Below, piece by piece: positions 1 to 13,000 of a stretch of 64,000 bases of DNA. The notes beneath the pieces are model-generated. The model had not been told where the DNA came from and made no database searches. It worked only from the letters and a program-made list of their open reading frames with translations. The DNA is from Chondrosia reniformis (lineage: Eukaryota > Porifera > Demospongiae > Chondrillida > Chondrillidae). Where the stretch lies: positions 5,450,501-5,514,500 of the forward strand of contig OX359193.1 in NCBI GenBank assembly GCA_947172415.1, written 5' to 3'. The first letter of the stretch is position 1, and each line of letters starts with the position of its first letter. The position numbers and the translations under genes are program-made.

Positions 1-77
1 AGTAGCTACCTCTTAATTACAAAAAAATTCTACTAATGTCTTTAACACTCTAAATCCAAGATTCTTTCAGGGATAAC

Positions 78-3000
78 CTAAAGATATGATTCAAGCTTTC
101 CTCTGCGTCTGACATCACAAGTCCAGCAGTGAATACCACCTCCAAGTGAGTAAGCATGGCGGAGAGGAACCTATAAATATTACAAAATTAATCCCATGCA
201 CAATAATTAATCAATTAACTATATATTATGCATTTTACCCAAGTAACCTGTTTCCTGCATAAAGTCAAATGAGGCACGCAGTAATTTTAATTAAGTTAAA
301 GATGATGCCTCTACAAGCTCTGTATCTCCACAAAATTAGAAGAAGGAGGAGAACGTCTTTACCCACCATCTTGATACTTTAGACGATTCAATGATTTTAC
401 TTTGGCTCATGCGAACAAAAATCGAGTTCAAAGTGGAACCCATGGTCAAGTAGCCTGGGTTTGATCCACTTAATGCTGCTGTATGTAAAAAGGATAATAG
501 AAGTATAACTAATTAGTATATATGAATATAGAGGAAATAATTACTAAGTTATTATGTATAAGAGGGAAGCATGAATGAAATATAGCTGTGACTCAAAGCA
601 CAAAACTGGCAGTCAAAACTTTGTTCAGTCCCCAAGAATTGCTTTTGTTTTCCATCTTCATAATGTTCGATTATGATTGTAATAGAGTTAGGATTTCTTC
701 TAACTGCGTCGATATGATTATGATTGTAGTTTGATTATCAATTTGATTAATCGTAGATGAAAATACTGAATCAGATTGACAACATACGCCCTGGTTTAGT
801 ATACCTTGATGCACTGAATACCCAATTTTTCAAACATTTTTTGTGTTGGAGTTTCCTGTTCTTCAATCACAACTCTCTTCTCATCCAACATCAGTACATT
901 AATTGATAACCAATTTGTGGAGAACCACATTGGATGGGAGGCTGGGGTAGTTCCATTAGGAGCTTCAAAGATTTTCCAACCTGCATGTACGTATACATAT
1001 GTGTAAACTACACATTATCAAAATAGATTATGCATATGTCTACTTCTATGAATAATCTACACAACAATGTTAACATTTCTGGGCAACTATGAAAGCCAGA
1101 ATGGAACGGAATGGAACCAGGAATGAGAAATGACCTTTTATGGAAATATTTTATTCATAGGCTTTCGTAGTTGCCCAACATTTCCTTATATGGTTGACAT
1201 CAATATTAGCATAATGAATATACACTCCCATAAATTTGTTGCCTAAAAGAATCACAAAATTGTCATTTTGCTATATAGATTATATCTTTTCTAAATGAAG
1301 TGACAGAAACTAGACAAAAACCTAGATGTTAGTGATGAAAGTTTGAAGTTTGTCATTTATTTAAGGATGATACTCGGATCAGCATCTACTTGTTTAATGG
1401 AAGCTTTGGAGTAGAAAGGGCAAAATGATACATTGCTGATTATACTTTGATCCATTTTAATCAAATCATCCATTAGACAAACCAAAGCATTCCAAAATTA
1501 TCAAGTCCTTCGCCATTGAAACCATAATTTTGCCAAGAAGCAATGATACCAAAACCTTAGTTTTCTTTGTATTTTAGAATTCATTTCACTCTCAAAGTAT
1601 GGATAACGAGGACACTAGTTTTGAAAATATACATATAGTCTATTGGGTACTATTGAACAGACTTATTACTTAGGGAAAACCTAATATATGGAATCGGATA
1701 CATATTGGTTATAGCCCAGAGGTGAGAACAGTAGCCACGAAAGTCTCGGTGATGGCCTATACCCTTTGCCTGGCATTCAGCAACCACTTCCTATTATTAA
1801 CTAGTTTGTACTGTCAATTCACGCTGTAAATATCTAGTGTAGAGATACAATGTAGCATCATAAATTGTACAATTTATTGTACACATGAACAATCTAGAAC
1901 ACCATTGTATTTATGCATATACCGGCTTTCTTGAATGTGTCCAGCTGATGGCAGGGATAGTTGGGGTTTACTATCACCAAACCGGGACCAATAACTATGA
2001 AGTAGGTATCAATGTGCATGGGATTAGCATCCTCAAAGGACAACACATGTATGTTGTATTTCTCTCCAAGATGCCTTCTCATCCATTCAATGCCTTTACG
2101 ATTGGTAACCTGTGATTCAATACAACAAAAGAATATGGAGAATTTGTTATAAATTTTATTGGATGCCCATTCATTTCATTTTCATATTCCTAATGTTTGT
2201 GTGGTAACATCTCATATGCTTCAAAAATGGTCTCCTAAAACAAATATTTAAAAACTTTAAGCATTTACAGACTGTATTAGGTTAATAAATTGCAATAGGA
2301 GTCTGGTTTTGTAACAGGCCAAGTCAGGTACATGCTGTGTAGGAGTAATATGCCCCCACCCCCCACCCCCATAAATAAGTTCAGGGGGGACTTAATTTTC
2401 TAGGAAACTAGGCCAACGGACTTAATTCAATAGAAAATAGGTCCCCAGAACATATTCACAGGTGGAGAGGATAATACTCCTACATAATGGAACAAGAAAG
2501 TACATATACCTGGCTTCTTTGAACAAATATGTCCTTTCCTGCTTTCCAAAAATCTGCTGCATCAAAGCATGGTTCATGTTCTGTGGTCATGTACCTCTCC
2601 TTTCTAAGTGTCAACGAGTGTCTCTCTTGTTCACTCATTTCAGCATACTCCAAGTCATAGAGGTCATCACTCATGAGTGGTTTAGGGGCTGTGGTCCATT
2701 TAGCTCCTTTATCGAAGTACTCCTTCAGAAGGGGCCGATACAAACGATATTCGAAGAACCTTGATCTCCATGCCATCGGTGCTTCGATAATTTCGTTTCC
2801 GATCACCAGTAGCAGATCTCTTGGTATGGCTATCTGCATGTTACTCGAAGCAAAATCCGGAGTCTCAAATTTCTTCCCCTCATTACTTAATTTAACAGGT
2901 CTGCGGACTGTTACACCTTCTTGCTTGAGAACCTTTGAGAGGTGGTCAAGTTCCTCGCTAGCTTTCTTGACAAACTCTAGCGGAAACGGCTTCCTACTGT

Positions 3001-3321
3001 TTTGCTGAAAGAAGTTTTTGTTTTTCTCTACGATGTACGTCTTCACCTCGACAGATTCGGCTGGAGGGACATAGGCTCCGTCTGCACGCCCAACGATGAC
3101 CTCCTCCAGTGGATCCCATTCGTTGTGAGAGCAAACAATTGGATCAGATTTCGATTGACGATCGACTGTAAACTCTCGTTTCTAAAAGACACGTACGGTG
3201 CAAAGCAGTTATTTTTTTATACTCGTTTATAGGTTGCACTTACCACGAGAAAGTTGGTACAGTTCCGCAATGATCTCTTCTGAATCTGGCGAATAGTGGA
3301 TGAAAGTCTCAATCGCAGCAT
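78..3321 (-). CDS. GATM: Glycine amidinotransferase, mitochondrial (AGAT), complete, 5 exons
   Basis: Transfers the amidino group of arginine to glycine, giving guanidinoacetate, the first step of creatine synthesis; acts in mitochondria. Exons on the minus strand: 3321-3244, 3181-2510, 2109-1923, 980-805, 170-78. All junctions are GT-AG and in phase, giving 401 aa (human 423). Residues 1-26 ([12 protein letters not shown]...) are Arg/Ser-rich without acids, a good mitochondrial presequence. Recognisable blocks follow: [43 protein letters not shown] (catalytic Asp), NPMHID (catalytic His) and, in the last exon, [15 protein letters not shown] with the catalytic Cys near residue 386. The ATG at 3321 was chosen because it is phase-0 with the first donor and supplies the presequence. 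Seen: all exons and motifs. Known: family function. Very sure of identity. Confidence 0.97.
1080..1176. mobile_element. Short palindromic MITE, hAT-like, in a GATM intron
   Basis: Terminal inverted repeats GGGCAACTATGAAAGCC and GGCTTTCGTAGTTGCCC bound a ~97-bp element. It is flanked by a direct 8-bp repeat AACATTTC (1072-1079 and 1177-1184). An 8-bp duplication is characteristic of hAT transposons. It lies in the intron between the third and fourth GATM exons and has no coding capacity. Confidence 0.7.
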
Positions 3322-6300
3322 CTTCGTAAGCTCGTTCTCCTTAATGGAAATCTAAGTGATATGAACATGCTGATTGCACGTTGCACGTGATATTTCTACC
3401 TACGCAGTTTCCATATACTGCAATTAAGATTCACCTTTTCGGGTATGAATATCTTATGGACTTCGTAGTTAGCACGATTATGAGAGTGGCTATTTTAACA
3501 ACTTTTCGGATGAAGCCAAAAAACGATACATCGAAAAACCGATTTTAATGGATCTTACCTACTCTATGGGGTTCAAAATAGGATATATGCCTGTGGCAAT
3601 GGAATGTGGCGACATCTTTTATCGGGAAGTCAACCGGAAAATTATACGAATTTAGATGTAACTTCTTTCCTGGTACCTCTTCCTGGAAACAAAATTAATT
3701 GATGCCCCTTCAATTATTTCCAAAGCACGTGAGCCGATGGAAAATTTATGCGCTTCGCATAAATAACATACACAATTGTGGCTTTACGGTATAGTAAAAC
3801 TCAAAAGTCTGTTAAGCATATATAGTCGGTCAGCCTGAAAAATTTCATCAAAGGGTAATGAAACTTGGATTGTTACTATGATGACTTTCATCAGCTTGCA
3901 CTGGCTGACTCAAGCTCTTAGAATCGTACTTGTATTATACATCAGGTGCATCCATTTGGTTTACATATCAGTATGGCAGAATCACACGGCATCAAAAGGT
4001 TATGTTGTATCAAATTTAAAGGTAAATCTAGCGAAACCTCTGCCATTTCAGGCTGATTAGAGAATTCGTTCAGATAAACCTACCAGACTTGTCTCACTAT
4101 GTATACCTGCTATCATATCATATACATAGGGTAGAGATAATGAATCCATAACCCAAACAGACTGCATCCAAAAACTATCAGTATAGCACACTAAACTGAC
4201 CCATCAGCTTTTGTACATGGAGACCTTTACACTAACCCTCCCTGCCCTGGGTACTTCATCCGATGGGGGTATATAATTAAATGCAAGTGCTGTATACATA
4301 GAGGTCAGTGCCAATACAAGTATTGTAAAATAGCTTATTCTGCATGAGGTAATTTTGAATTTTGCCTACTTGTGTTCAGGACGGGGACACAGTGGTTTTA
4401 TATGGACACCATGTGTGCACAGTATAATGTTCATTTTGGAGGAAGCCATATATACTGTGATTTTGTAGTGTACACTTCAGAGGGAATACATAATTGAAAG
4501 GATTCCACTGTGAAATGTTTAATGTTTACATAGCCTGAAAGAAGCTCCGTAAAGTGAAGAATGGTTAATTTGTCCCCTTAGTGGTATGACATATTTAAAA
4601 TTGAGCAGAGAAAACCCATCAGCAATTGACTGAGTATTTAACTTTTCCATGATTTTGTTGTATTTGAATTAATTTTCTAATTAGAAATTTAACTGTACTA
4701 TGGCTGTAGTCACAAAAATTAACGTTACATATGTATGTAGCTCTTGCATCAAGATTTGTTGGCCTTTCAGTAGAATATATATTTCTGTACAATTTATAAT
4801 GCATTGTGTGGATGGATCTATAATTCCTGAAAAGTGCATGGGCCCCAGTCTGCATGTCAAATACTGTGACAATTGACCAATGCACAGGATCAAATCTCAG
4901 GTTTCATACTAGTAGCACAAAACCTAATCGAAACTTTGTAAACTGTCAGGTTTTGAAGGTATATATATGAAAGCATGTTTATAAACTAAAAACAGGGGAG
5001 ATCAATGCTACTATAGGATGCATACCTTTGAAACCTGCAGCTGGTGGCTAAAAAGTCACTTTTAATTAATAGTTATCATACGATATATGCATGTGAAACC
5101 CGAGATTTACGGTACTGTGAACATTCAACCTGAACTTCATGCCTGAGATATATCAGCTTTACATATGTATTATAGATGAGTGTGGCTGATGAAGAGACTG
5201 CTATTCCATAGAAAATCATGTTAATATTGTATGCATTGTATATTTTTCAAAGCTTCTAGCTATATAGACAATGAATACCATGCACTGAGGTTTGCATACC
5301 TTAGCCCATTGTATATGGATGTTATATATATACTTAGAATGCCTGCAGCTGTATATATGTATATGCTGATGTAGTTATAATACCCATGGCCAGGATGCAT
5401 CACATTGTATAGTCTTTGATACACATACGTACGTACATACCATGTACTTGATTCCTTTGATTTACAGTCTATATATATGTATATACCCATGCAGGGCTAC
5501 AAGTAATATATATATACTTCTTATAAAATTCATTCTTCATTGTAATTGCATTCGTATACCCATGTATGCATCACACCTGAAAATACATTTTTATGATATG
5601 AACTTGTGAAAGGGAATACGTATATATATATGCAAGTTAAATGGGCAATTATATAGGGACAGTACTATATACGTATTCGTTTGATCATCTCAAAAAATAG
5701 AGATCACATGGCCCATCACATGACCCATCACATGACCCATCACATGACCCATCACATGACCCATATATACCCATGCAGAAACAATTAACGAATCAAAGTG
5801 AAGAATGGCAAATATTATAATGTAGCATGCACAGATATATACAGTACTCAGAAATCTGTACATATAACTTCTCTTTCAATTTTAAAAGTTTTGTTATATT
5901 TGTTTCACTCCTGTTTCTTAATATAATAGCTGTGGATGTTTGTTCTATATATAAAAGATGCTTCCTTTCGAGTTTGTTCTTCTTTCTCTTGCAAACACTC
6001 CCTACTCTCTGCAGCATTTAATACATTTGAGGATACCTTCTTGCTTCCAGAAAACAGAATGGAAGTGCATGCGTGTGCACGTGGACTGTTTTAAAAGTAT
6101 GAAAGCCATGCAACCAATTAACTGATTCCCTTGGTCTTGTATCATATGGCGATTCTTCCTATATATAAATAGGTGCTGAGGTACCTTGATCATGAGACAG
6201 TTCAACACATATATATGTGCCAATATTGCCTTCTGGATATACGTATATACAAGGAACCATGAATGAAATCAGCCTTTGTATATACCAAAATTATGTATGT

Positions 6301-7071
6301 ATATGAAGGCAATTTAGAACGAATTAAGGAAGGATTTTGCAAAATCATTTCAGCCCTCCATTTTAATGTGGATTTGAATCTTGCTTTATGATTGAATGGA
6401 TGAACTTGCAGAAAACTATGTATATTTACAGTATTTATCTCCTCCATCTTGTGGTTGTCATTATTATTGCATAATATTATATATATAATTGGAGCTCGCA
6501 AGTTTAAAGTGAAGTTTATAGCTATAAGGGTACATAGTACAACTCTCCAGTGCATGGCCACACTGCCAAGCAAAATAACCAGGAACCATCCACACATTCA
6601 GCTGAACACTATATTGACCAGTTTCCATTTCATCACATCCACCATCTTGTAGCAGGTCTACCAGATGAGAATGAAAGCAGTACTAGTGATGAAGAAGAGA
6701 CATCTTTATCTGCAGACCAGCTACAGAGATCATGTAGAATCTACTGAAGGTATAACTGACCAACTACGTATAGCTACTCTTACATATATATAATAAGCAT
6801 GCATGTGAGTATATAGATTTAATTTGTGAAGTAATACTATTATAATAATAGTATTAATATATATTTTTATTCATGTATGTAATGTATGTATGCATATGTA
6901 TGTTTGGTAATCTTGATGTAACATTTAAGAATGATACAAATTGACAGGACATGCAGTTTTTAATTAAGATTTCAAAAAAGAAAGTCAAACAAAAGTTTGG
7001 AGTTTAACAAATGAGGGATCTCACAAAACATGAAAGGGCTTGGTAAAAGAGAATTAGTGTTTTTTCTCTCT
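3322..7071. other. Intergenic region between GATM and the 7072-24310 gene
   Basis: AT-rich spacer upstream of GATM. No exon with convincing splice context was found. One plus-strand frame at 6550-6747 has an acidic, coding-like stretch (DENESSTSDEEETSL) after a plausible acceptor, but no partner exon could be linked. The only ordered structure seen is the 12-bp repeat array at 5703-5762; otherwise there are runs of TATATA and GTATGTA simple sequence. Confidence 0.5.
5703..5762. repeat. Five tandem 12-bp units with an E-box/M-box core
   Basis: Five perfect or near-perfect copies of ATCACATGACCC; the first reads CACATGG. Each contains TCACATGA, the reverse complement of TCATGTGA, the known binding consensus of MITF/TFE-type bHLH-Zip factors. 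The array sits about 2.4 kb upstream of GATM and 1.3 kb beyond the end of the next gene. Regulatory use is inference. Confidence 0.6.
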
Positions 7072-10000
7072 TCATGGCTGAAGGAATCCACTAGGATGAG
7101 GACTTAGAAACATAGGTTGGGAAGGTGTTGGCTGCATCATTTGGGGCACCAGTAGTGGCACGGAAGGTAAGGTTCCTGTTACCATGCCAGCGGCTGCCGC
7201 ATTACCACCCGGTGTGGAGCCCACACTCGGCCATGTTTGTGGTAGAGTCAAAACCTGTGGAGCATTTATAACTATGTGGCTACCATGGAGACTAGTTACA
7301 GCATTGCTACTACTACATGAACCTGGTTTTGAGTGCACCTGGAATACAAAAGAATAGATACAGTAAATACAATGGTAGCACGACCTCAATATGGACGTAT
7401 GCATATAAAAATGGAGGTAACTACACTAATCCTGTACAAAGGCTATGATGAAATATGAATGATTCTTTACATTTTTTTTGACAACCACATCTTTTTGGCC
7501 TTACAACTCTTACATACGTAAGTCAGTACAGTTGTGTACGGGCAAAAAGAATATTTAAACCAAAATAGACTACAATAAATTCAACAAATGTGAATACAAT
7601 ACACTGGACCATTACAATGTGGAGATTTGGTTAACCTAATGTCGGTATCATGCATTTGCCATGTTTTTTACTGTCTAGGAAAATTGCTTTTTCTCTAAGT
7701 AAAAAGGAAATCAGTAGTTTTATTATTTGAAAACAAACTAGATATTTTGTAATAGCCACTGAGTTTCACTTATCCCTGATTACTAATCTAATCTACATAC
7801 AATCTCCCAGTGAGGCCAAACAAGATAGTGTCCATTGTATATTTGACTGTCCGAGGTACGTACGTACATAAAGGTAGTCAGTCTGAAGATTCGGTTTCAC
7901 TCAATAGAGAGTCATTTGTAGTTCTAGAAAATGCCATAATGGTAAAAGTGTATATTCTTTACCAATTTTAAAAAAAATGAGCCATTGCCAAATACTTATA
8001 TGCAAAATCATGCGTGCAAGGTTAGTTCCATTTTCTTGCATAACATATAATGATGTATGTAATACATATCCATTGTTTCATATAAAAATTGCACTCTTTT
8101 GGTAAATTATATTTGGATAATTCAGATTTTAGTGGACACAGATTTAAATTAGGCAATAATGAGAAGTTTTATGACTAAACTAAATTTTTGACAATTTTTT
8201 CTATTCTACATATATTGAACAATTGCCAGCTGGACAAATATGTATCATTTCTCATGGACAGTCACATATGTAGTAATTAGCTGAAATAATAATGATGGTA
8301 CCAAATTCACTTCTATTATGCACACATACGTACATACCTGTGTATTTAGTAAGCTTGTTGGGGATCCTATGAACATATTGGGATTAGACATATAGGGAGG
8401 ACCAGGTACCATGTAGACCATTTGGTAACCGCTGCCTTGTTGTACCGGAAGAGTTGATACTACAGATTAAAAACATAATTATAATTACATTTCTATAAGG
8501 TTTAGCATAAAGCATTATCCAAACTAACTTGTCTAAAAAAACAAAGCAAATTACGTACATACACAATGTTCCTCTGATAGGTTATCTATTGCAAGTCTAA
8601 CAAATTACAGTTTTCAAGTCAGGATAGCTACTAAACAAACCAAGGATATGTGGCACCAACAGAAGTACACTTACATCTAGTGTCCTCTTTGTTGTCTTGG
8701 CTAAGTTGTGGTAACATTTGACCCGTCCAATTACCAGCAAAATGAGTAAGGTGAGACTGACTGTGATTATGCATCACTGTTAGGGGATAAGGTCCTGTGA
8801 CACCTCCCATGTTAACTAATTGTTTATGGTGCTGTAACGAGTTTTGGATATTTTTATCAGACTGTTCAACACTACATGTTTGATTGCTAGACAATCTTGA
8901 AATAGGCTGACAGTGTTTTTTGTGAGGAGGTGTCTCTGATAAATTAGTGGTGACACAACTGCTTCTAGATAACATAGTGGTGATGGCTTCTGATTGTCTA
9001 CTTGTTGTATCTTCTGATTTTACAGGCTGGCTTTTATTTCTTAAAGAAGACTGTAACCTTTGCTGCCTCAGCATTCTCCTAGAAATGTGGACACAACAAT
9101 TAATCGTAAGCACACAACAATCACAATATGGCTATCATTAGTAAAGATTTACATATTTATAAATGTGTAACTATACAGTATAAATTGTGCTACCTAGTAT
9201 GTGTGTACACATATTTACTGCATGACTATCACAATAGCCACACGTGTACAAAATGAATATTTAAGAAACAGTGACATTCTAAAAAAATATCATCTATAGT
9301 TCACTTACCTTTGAGCTAAGGCACTAGTAATTTTGAAGTTAGTATTTGCTATAATGACCTCTTTCGTATTACCTGTTGTAGGTAACTGGGGGAGGGATGC
9401 AGGTGTGACGGTGGTTGGCCATGCTACCTGCTGGGGTACGCTAATAACTGGTACCATTACGGGGGCAGTCTAGAGTGATTGGAGACAACCTTCTTCATTA
9501 ATTATCTCAGTATATATATATACAAACATTGTGTATAAATATAATGCAAATCCAACATTATGTAAATTCATTTATCTGTCTGTTCAGACCAAGCTAGCTA
9601 TATTTAAATAGTTACACTTAAAATTTCACACACATATGCATTAACAATTATAACACTTCTAATGTAAAAATTAAGTACATTACATATCAAAGTGAGGGAT
9701 ACTTTTTTAAGAGGTTTAAGAACAAGTTACTTAACATGACAAATATGGCAAGTAAAACCACAACTGAATATCAAAAGCATTTCTTCATGTGACCTATATA
9801 TAGTGCTAGCAGTGTGTGAAATAAAATGGACATTGATAATTTTAAGCAGTGACCCCACTAGGCCATTCTCCAAATGTCACTCGTATATTGCCTCACTGAG
9901 TCACTTGAACCAACCAATGAGTATAGACATTATAAATACTACATATCATATATAGGGACCAGAAGGAGCGGACTATGCAGAATATTAATACATGTACGTA

Positions 10001-13000
10001 CATATACGTACTGTATGCAAAAGTACATGTATGTATATAATACACTACTTGTTACAACCTAATAACACTGTACAGGGAACTTGATGACCTTCACACAACA
10101 GAACAATCAAATAGAGTTTCTCACTCCATAAAGGTATCTTAGTGTATGCATATACGTAGTTAAAGAAAAATCTAGCTTTACAAACACTTGAAGGCTAACA
10201 CCTGACAAAGGCTTCCCTAATTTACAGACTTCCCTAAAATATAATACCTAAAATGGGAGGAGCTACAAGGATACAGTTATTGTTACTTGAAGTAAAGATG
10301 AATTTTTCTAAGCAGCCTATCCAATACATAAGGGTGCACCTGATACATGTACAAACATATATACATGTACATACATACATGTACATACATTACCATACAT
10401 GTACATATTATAGGTGTGAAGAGAGGGAACATAAGTGGATCCATTCGTGCGACGCTATGGATTCTGTACAGAAACAAAGTAGAGGAGTAGCATATATTAT
10501 CACTACAGTTATAAGTCTATCTTAGTCTACTCTAGACAGTTAATGAAATTATGTACTGGTCAAGTAACAATGACAAAGACATGTCTATATATGTAGAAGG
10601 CCAATATTCCGGAACAAACAACTAACACACCACACTGCTAAAATCATGATACACAGAGAGTCTGTAGTTGTAAACCCAATGAAACTGCTCAACCCAAGAT
10701 GGACACTTGCTCATATAAAGGTGGTGATGTGGACCTTGTGATGGTTAGTTATTTATGTATGTAATAAATCTACCATTTCTATCATGAATTACAAGCACCT
10801 CTACCTCTGGGGACAACTGTACTGTAAATAATAGTCAAAAGACTAATTCTCTAAAAAATACACAGTAGCTACACTAAAAATAAACACAGCATTATCCCCA
10901 AATGAATGAAAACAAAGCTTAATGATATTCACAAGTGTATATAACAAATTACATTATGCAATAATGAAATTCACAGACAAAGACACATAATTGCATTCAT
11001 GACTCACCTGGTGGTATGGAATATTCATAGAGATACTGCTTGGCTGAGGTAAAGTCTTCTCAATCTTGCTGTTGTCTGGCTGGTTGTTGTTTTTGGCACC
11101 TTGTCTATCAAAATTCTGCATAAAGAGCAGACAGTTGGTTCCTTTAGGAGTACAAATAAGGAAATGTTTGCTACTAAAAGCGTCTCCTAAGAGACAGCCA
11201 CATGGAGGAATATGAGTGGTCCATTAAGAGAGCAGTATTTTTGGGAGGGGGATAAGCTGTTTAGACTTTTAAGTTATGAAAGTTATCTACCACCCTCCAT
11301 CCTGTTCACACGTACATACCATCCTCAAGATAGGGAAAGGCTTCACTAAGCACAGTCCTGGTCAAGCCCATCCAAGATACACAACTGCATACTCTCTTAC
11401 CACAAACCACAGCCTCCCATAGGTAGTACGTACTTGTAATTACCAGCTATGTACAAGAACAGTGCAACCAAACAGAATGCTTGCTCTCATTCTACGAATA
11501 ATCCATGATGGTTCCTAAAATACACTTCTCCAATTAGACACTACCATCCAATCTAGTATCTAGATGTAGAAATGTAATGTTTCTAGGATTACTAAAGACA
11601 ACACAGTTCATAATTAAATGGAAATAATCATCTCCCTACTATACAGGTTTGTCGGGTGGGTGATGGATTAACAGAGGTCCAGACTCAAAGCATACCACAC
11701 TGAGCACTAGCAAGGCAAAACAGCTGTCTGTGGTTCTTTTAGTGCCTTTTGTCATATTTGATGACTGGGATGTGATTAATCACATTATGGGATAGCAATA
11801 AGCATTCAAACACATTGAAGCATAATATTTCTCACCCTTAAAGGTACAGGGGACATTATAGGTACTTGAGCCAACCACAAAATTCTATACAAGCTATCAC
11901 ATTAAGAATGACTAATCATTAATATGCTATTTTGTACTTGTAGAATTCAAACTGAGTATCAAATGGTTTAGGTAGAGGCTATGGAATTAACAACTTAAGT
12001 TCTAGCACTGGTTAATTTTCTGATAGGACTAATACAGCAGCAGTTAATGTGATAAGAACAATTAATGCGATCACTGATACTAAGTGCAACTGGAAGATCT
12101 GCCAACTTTCACACAGGGCATAATACTAAGGAATTTTGATTTGTCTTCAGTTGAACTGTGTATTATCCTGTGTACGTATATATATGTATATATCACTTTG
12201 GTACTGTCCACCCCTGTATAGCCATGTCAACTGCACCCACCCCTGTATAGCCGGGTAACCTGTCAACTGCACCCACCCCTGTATAGCCGGGTAACCTGTC
12301 AACTGTACCCACCCCTGTATAGCCAGGTAACCTGTCAACTGTACCCACCCCTGTATAGCCGGGTAACCTGTCAACTACACCCACCCCTGTATAGCCGGGT
12401 AACCTGTCAACTGTACCCACCCCTGTATAGCCGGGTAACCTGTCAACTACACCCACCCCTGTATAGCCGGGTAACCTGTCAACTGTACCCACCCCTGTAT
12501 AGCCAGGTAACCTGTCAACTGTACCCACCCCTGTATAGCCGGGTAACCTGTCAACTGCACCCACCCCTGTATAGCCAGGTACCCTGTCAACTGTACCCAC
12601 CCCTGTATAGCCAGGTACCCTGTCAACTGCACCCACCCCTGTATAGCCATGTCAACTGTACCCACCCCTGTATAGCCAGGTACCCTGTCAACTGTACCCA
12701 CCCCTGTATAGCCATGTCAACTGTACCCACCCCTGTATAGCCATGTCAACTGTACCCACCCCTGTATAGCCATGTCAACTGTACCCACCCCTGTATAGCC
12801 AGGTAACCTGTCAACTGTACCCACCCCTGTATAGCCGGGTAACCTGTCAACTGTACCCACCCCTGTATAGCCAGGTAACCTGTCAACTGTACCCACCCCT
12901 GTATAGCCAGGTAACCTGTCAACTGCACCCACCCCTGTATAGCCGGGTAACCTGTCAACTGTACCCACCCCTGTATAGCCGGGTAACCTGTCAACTGTAC

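Noticed and set aside
1585-1765. Possible extra GATM exon on the minus strand ([15 protein letters not shown])
   Set aside because: Flanking GATM exons join perfectly without it and it has no counterpart in the family.
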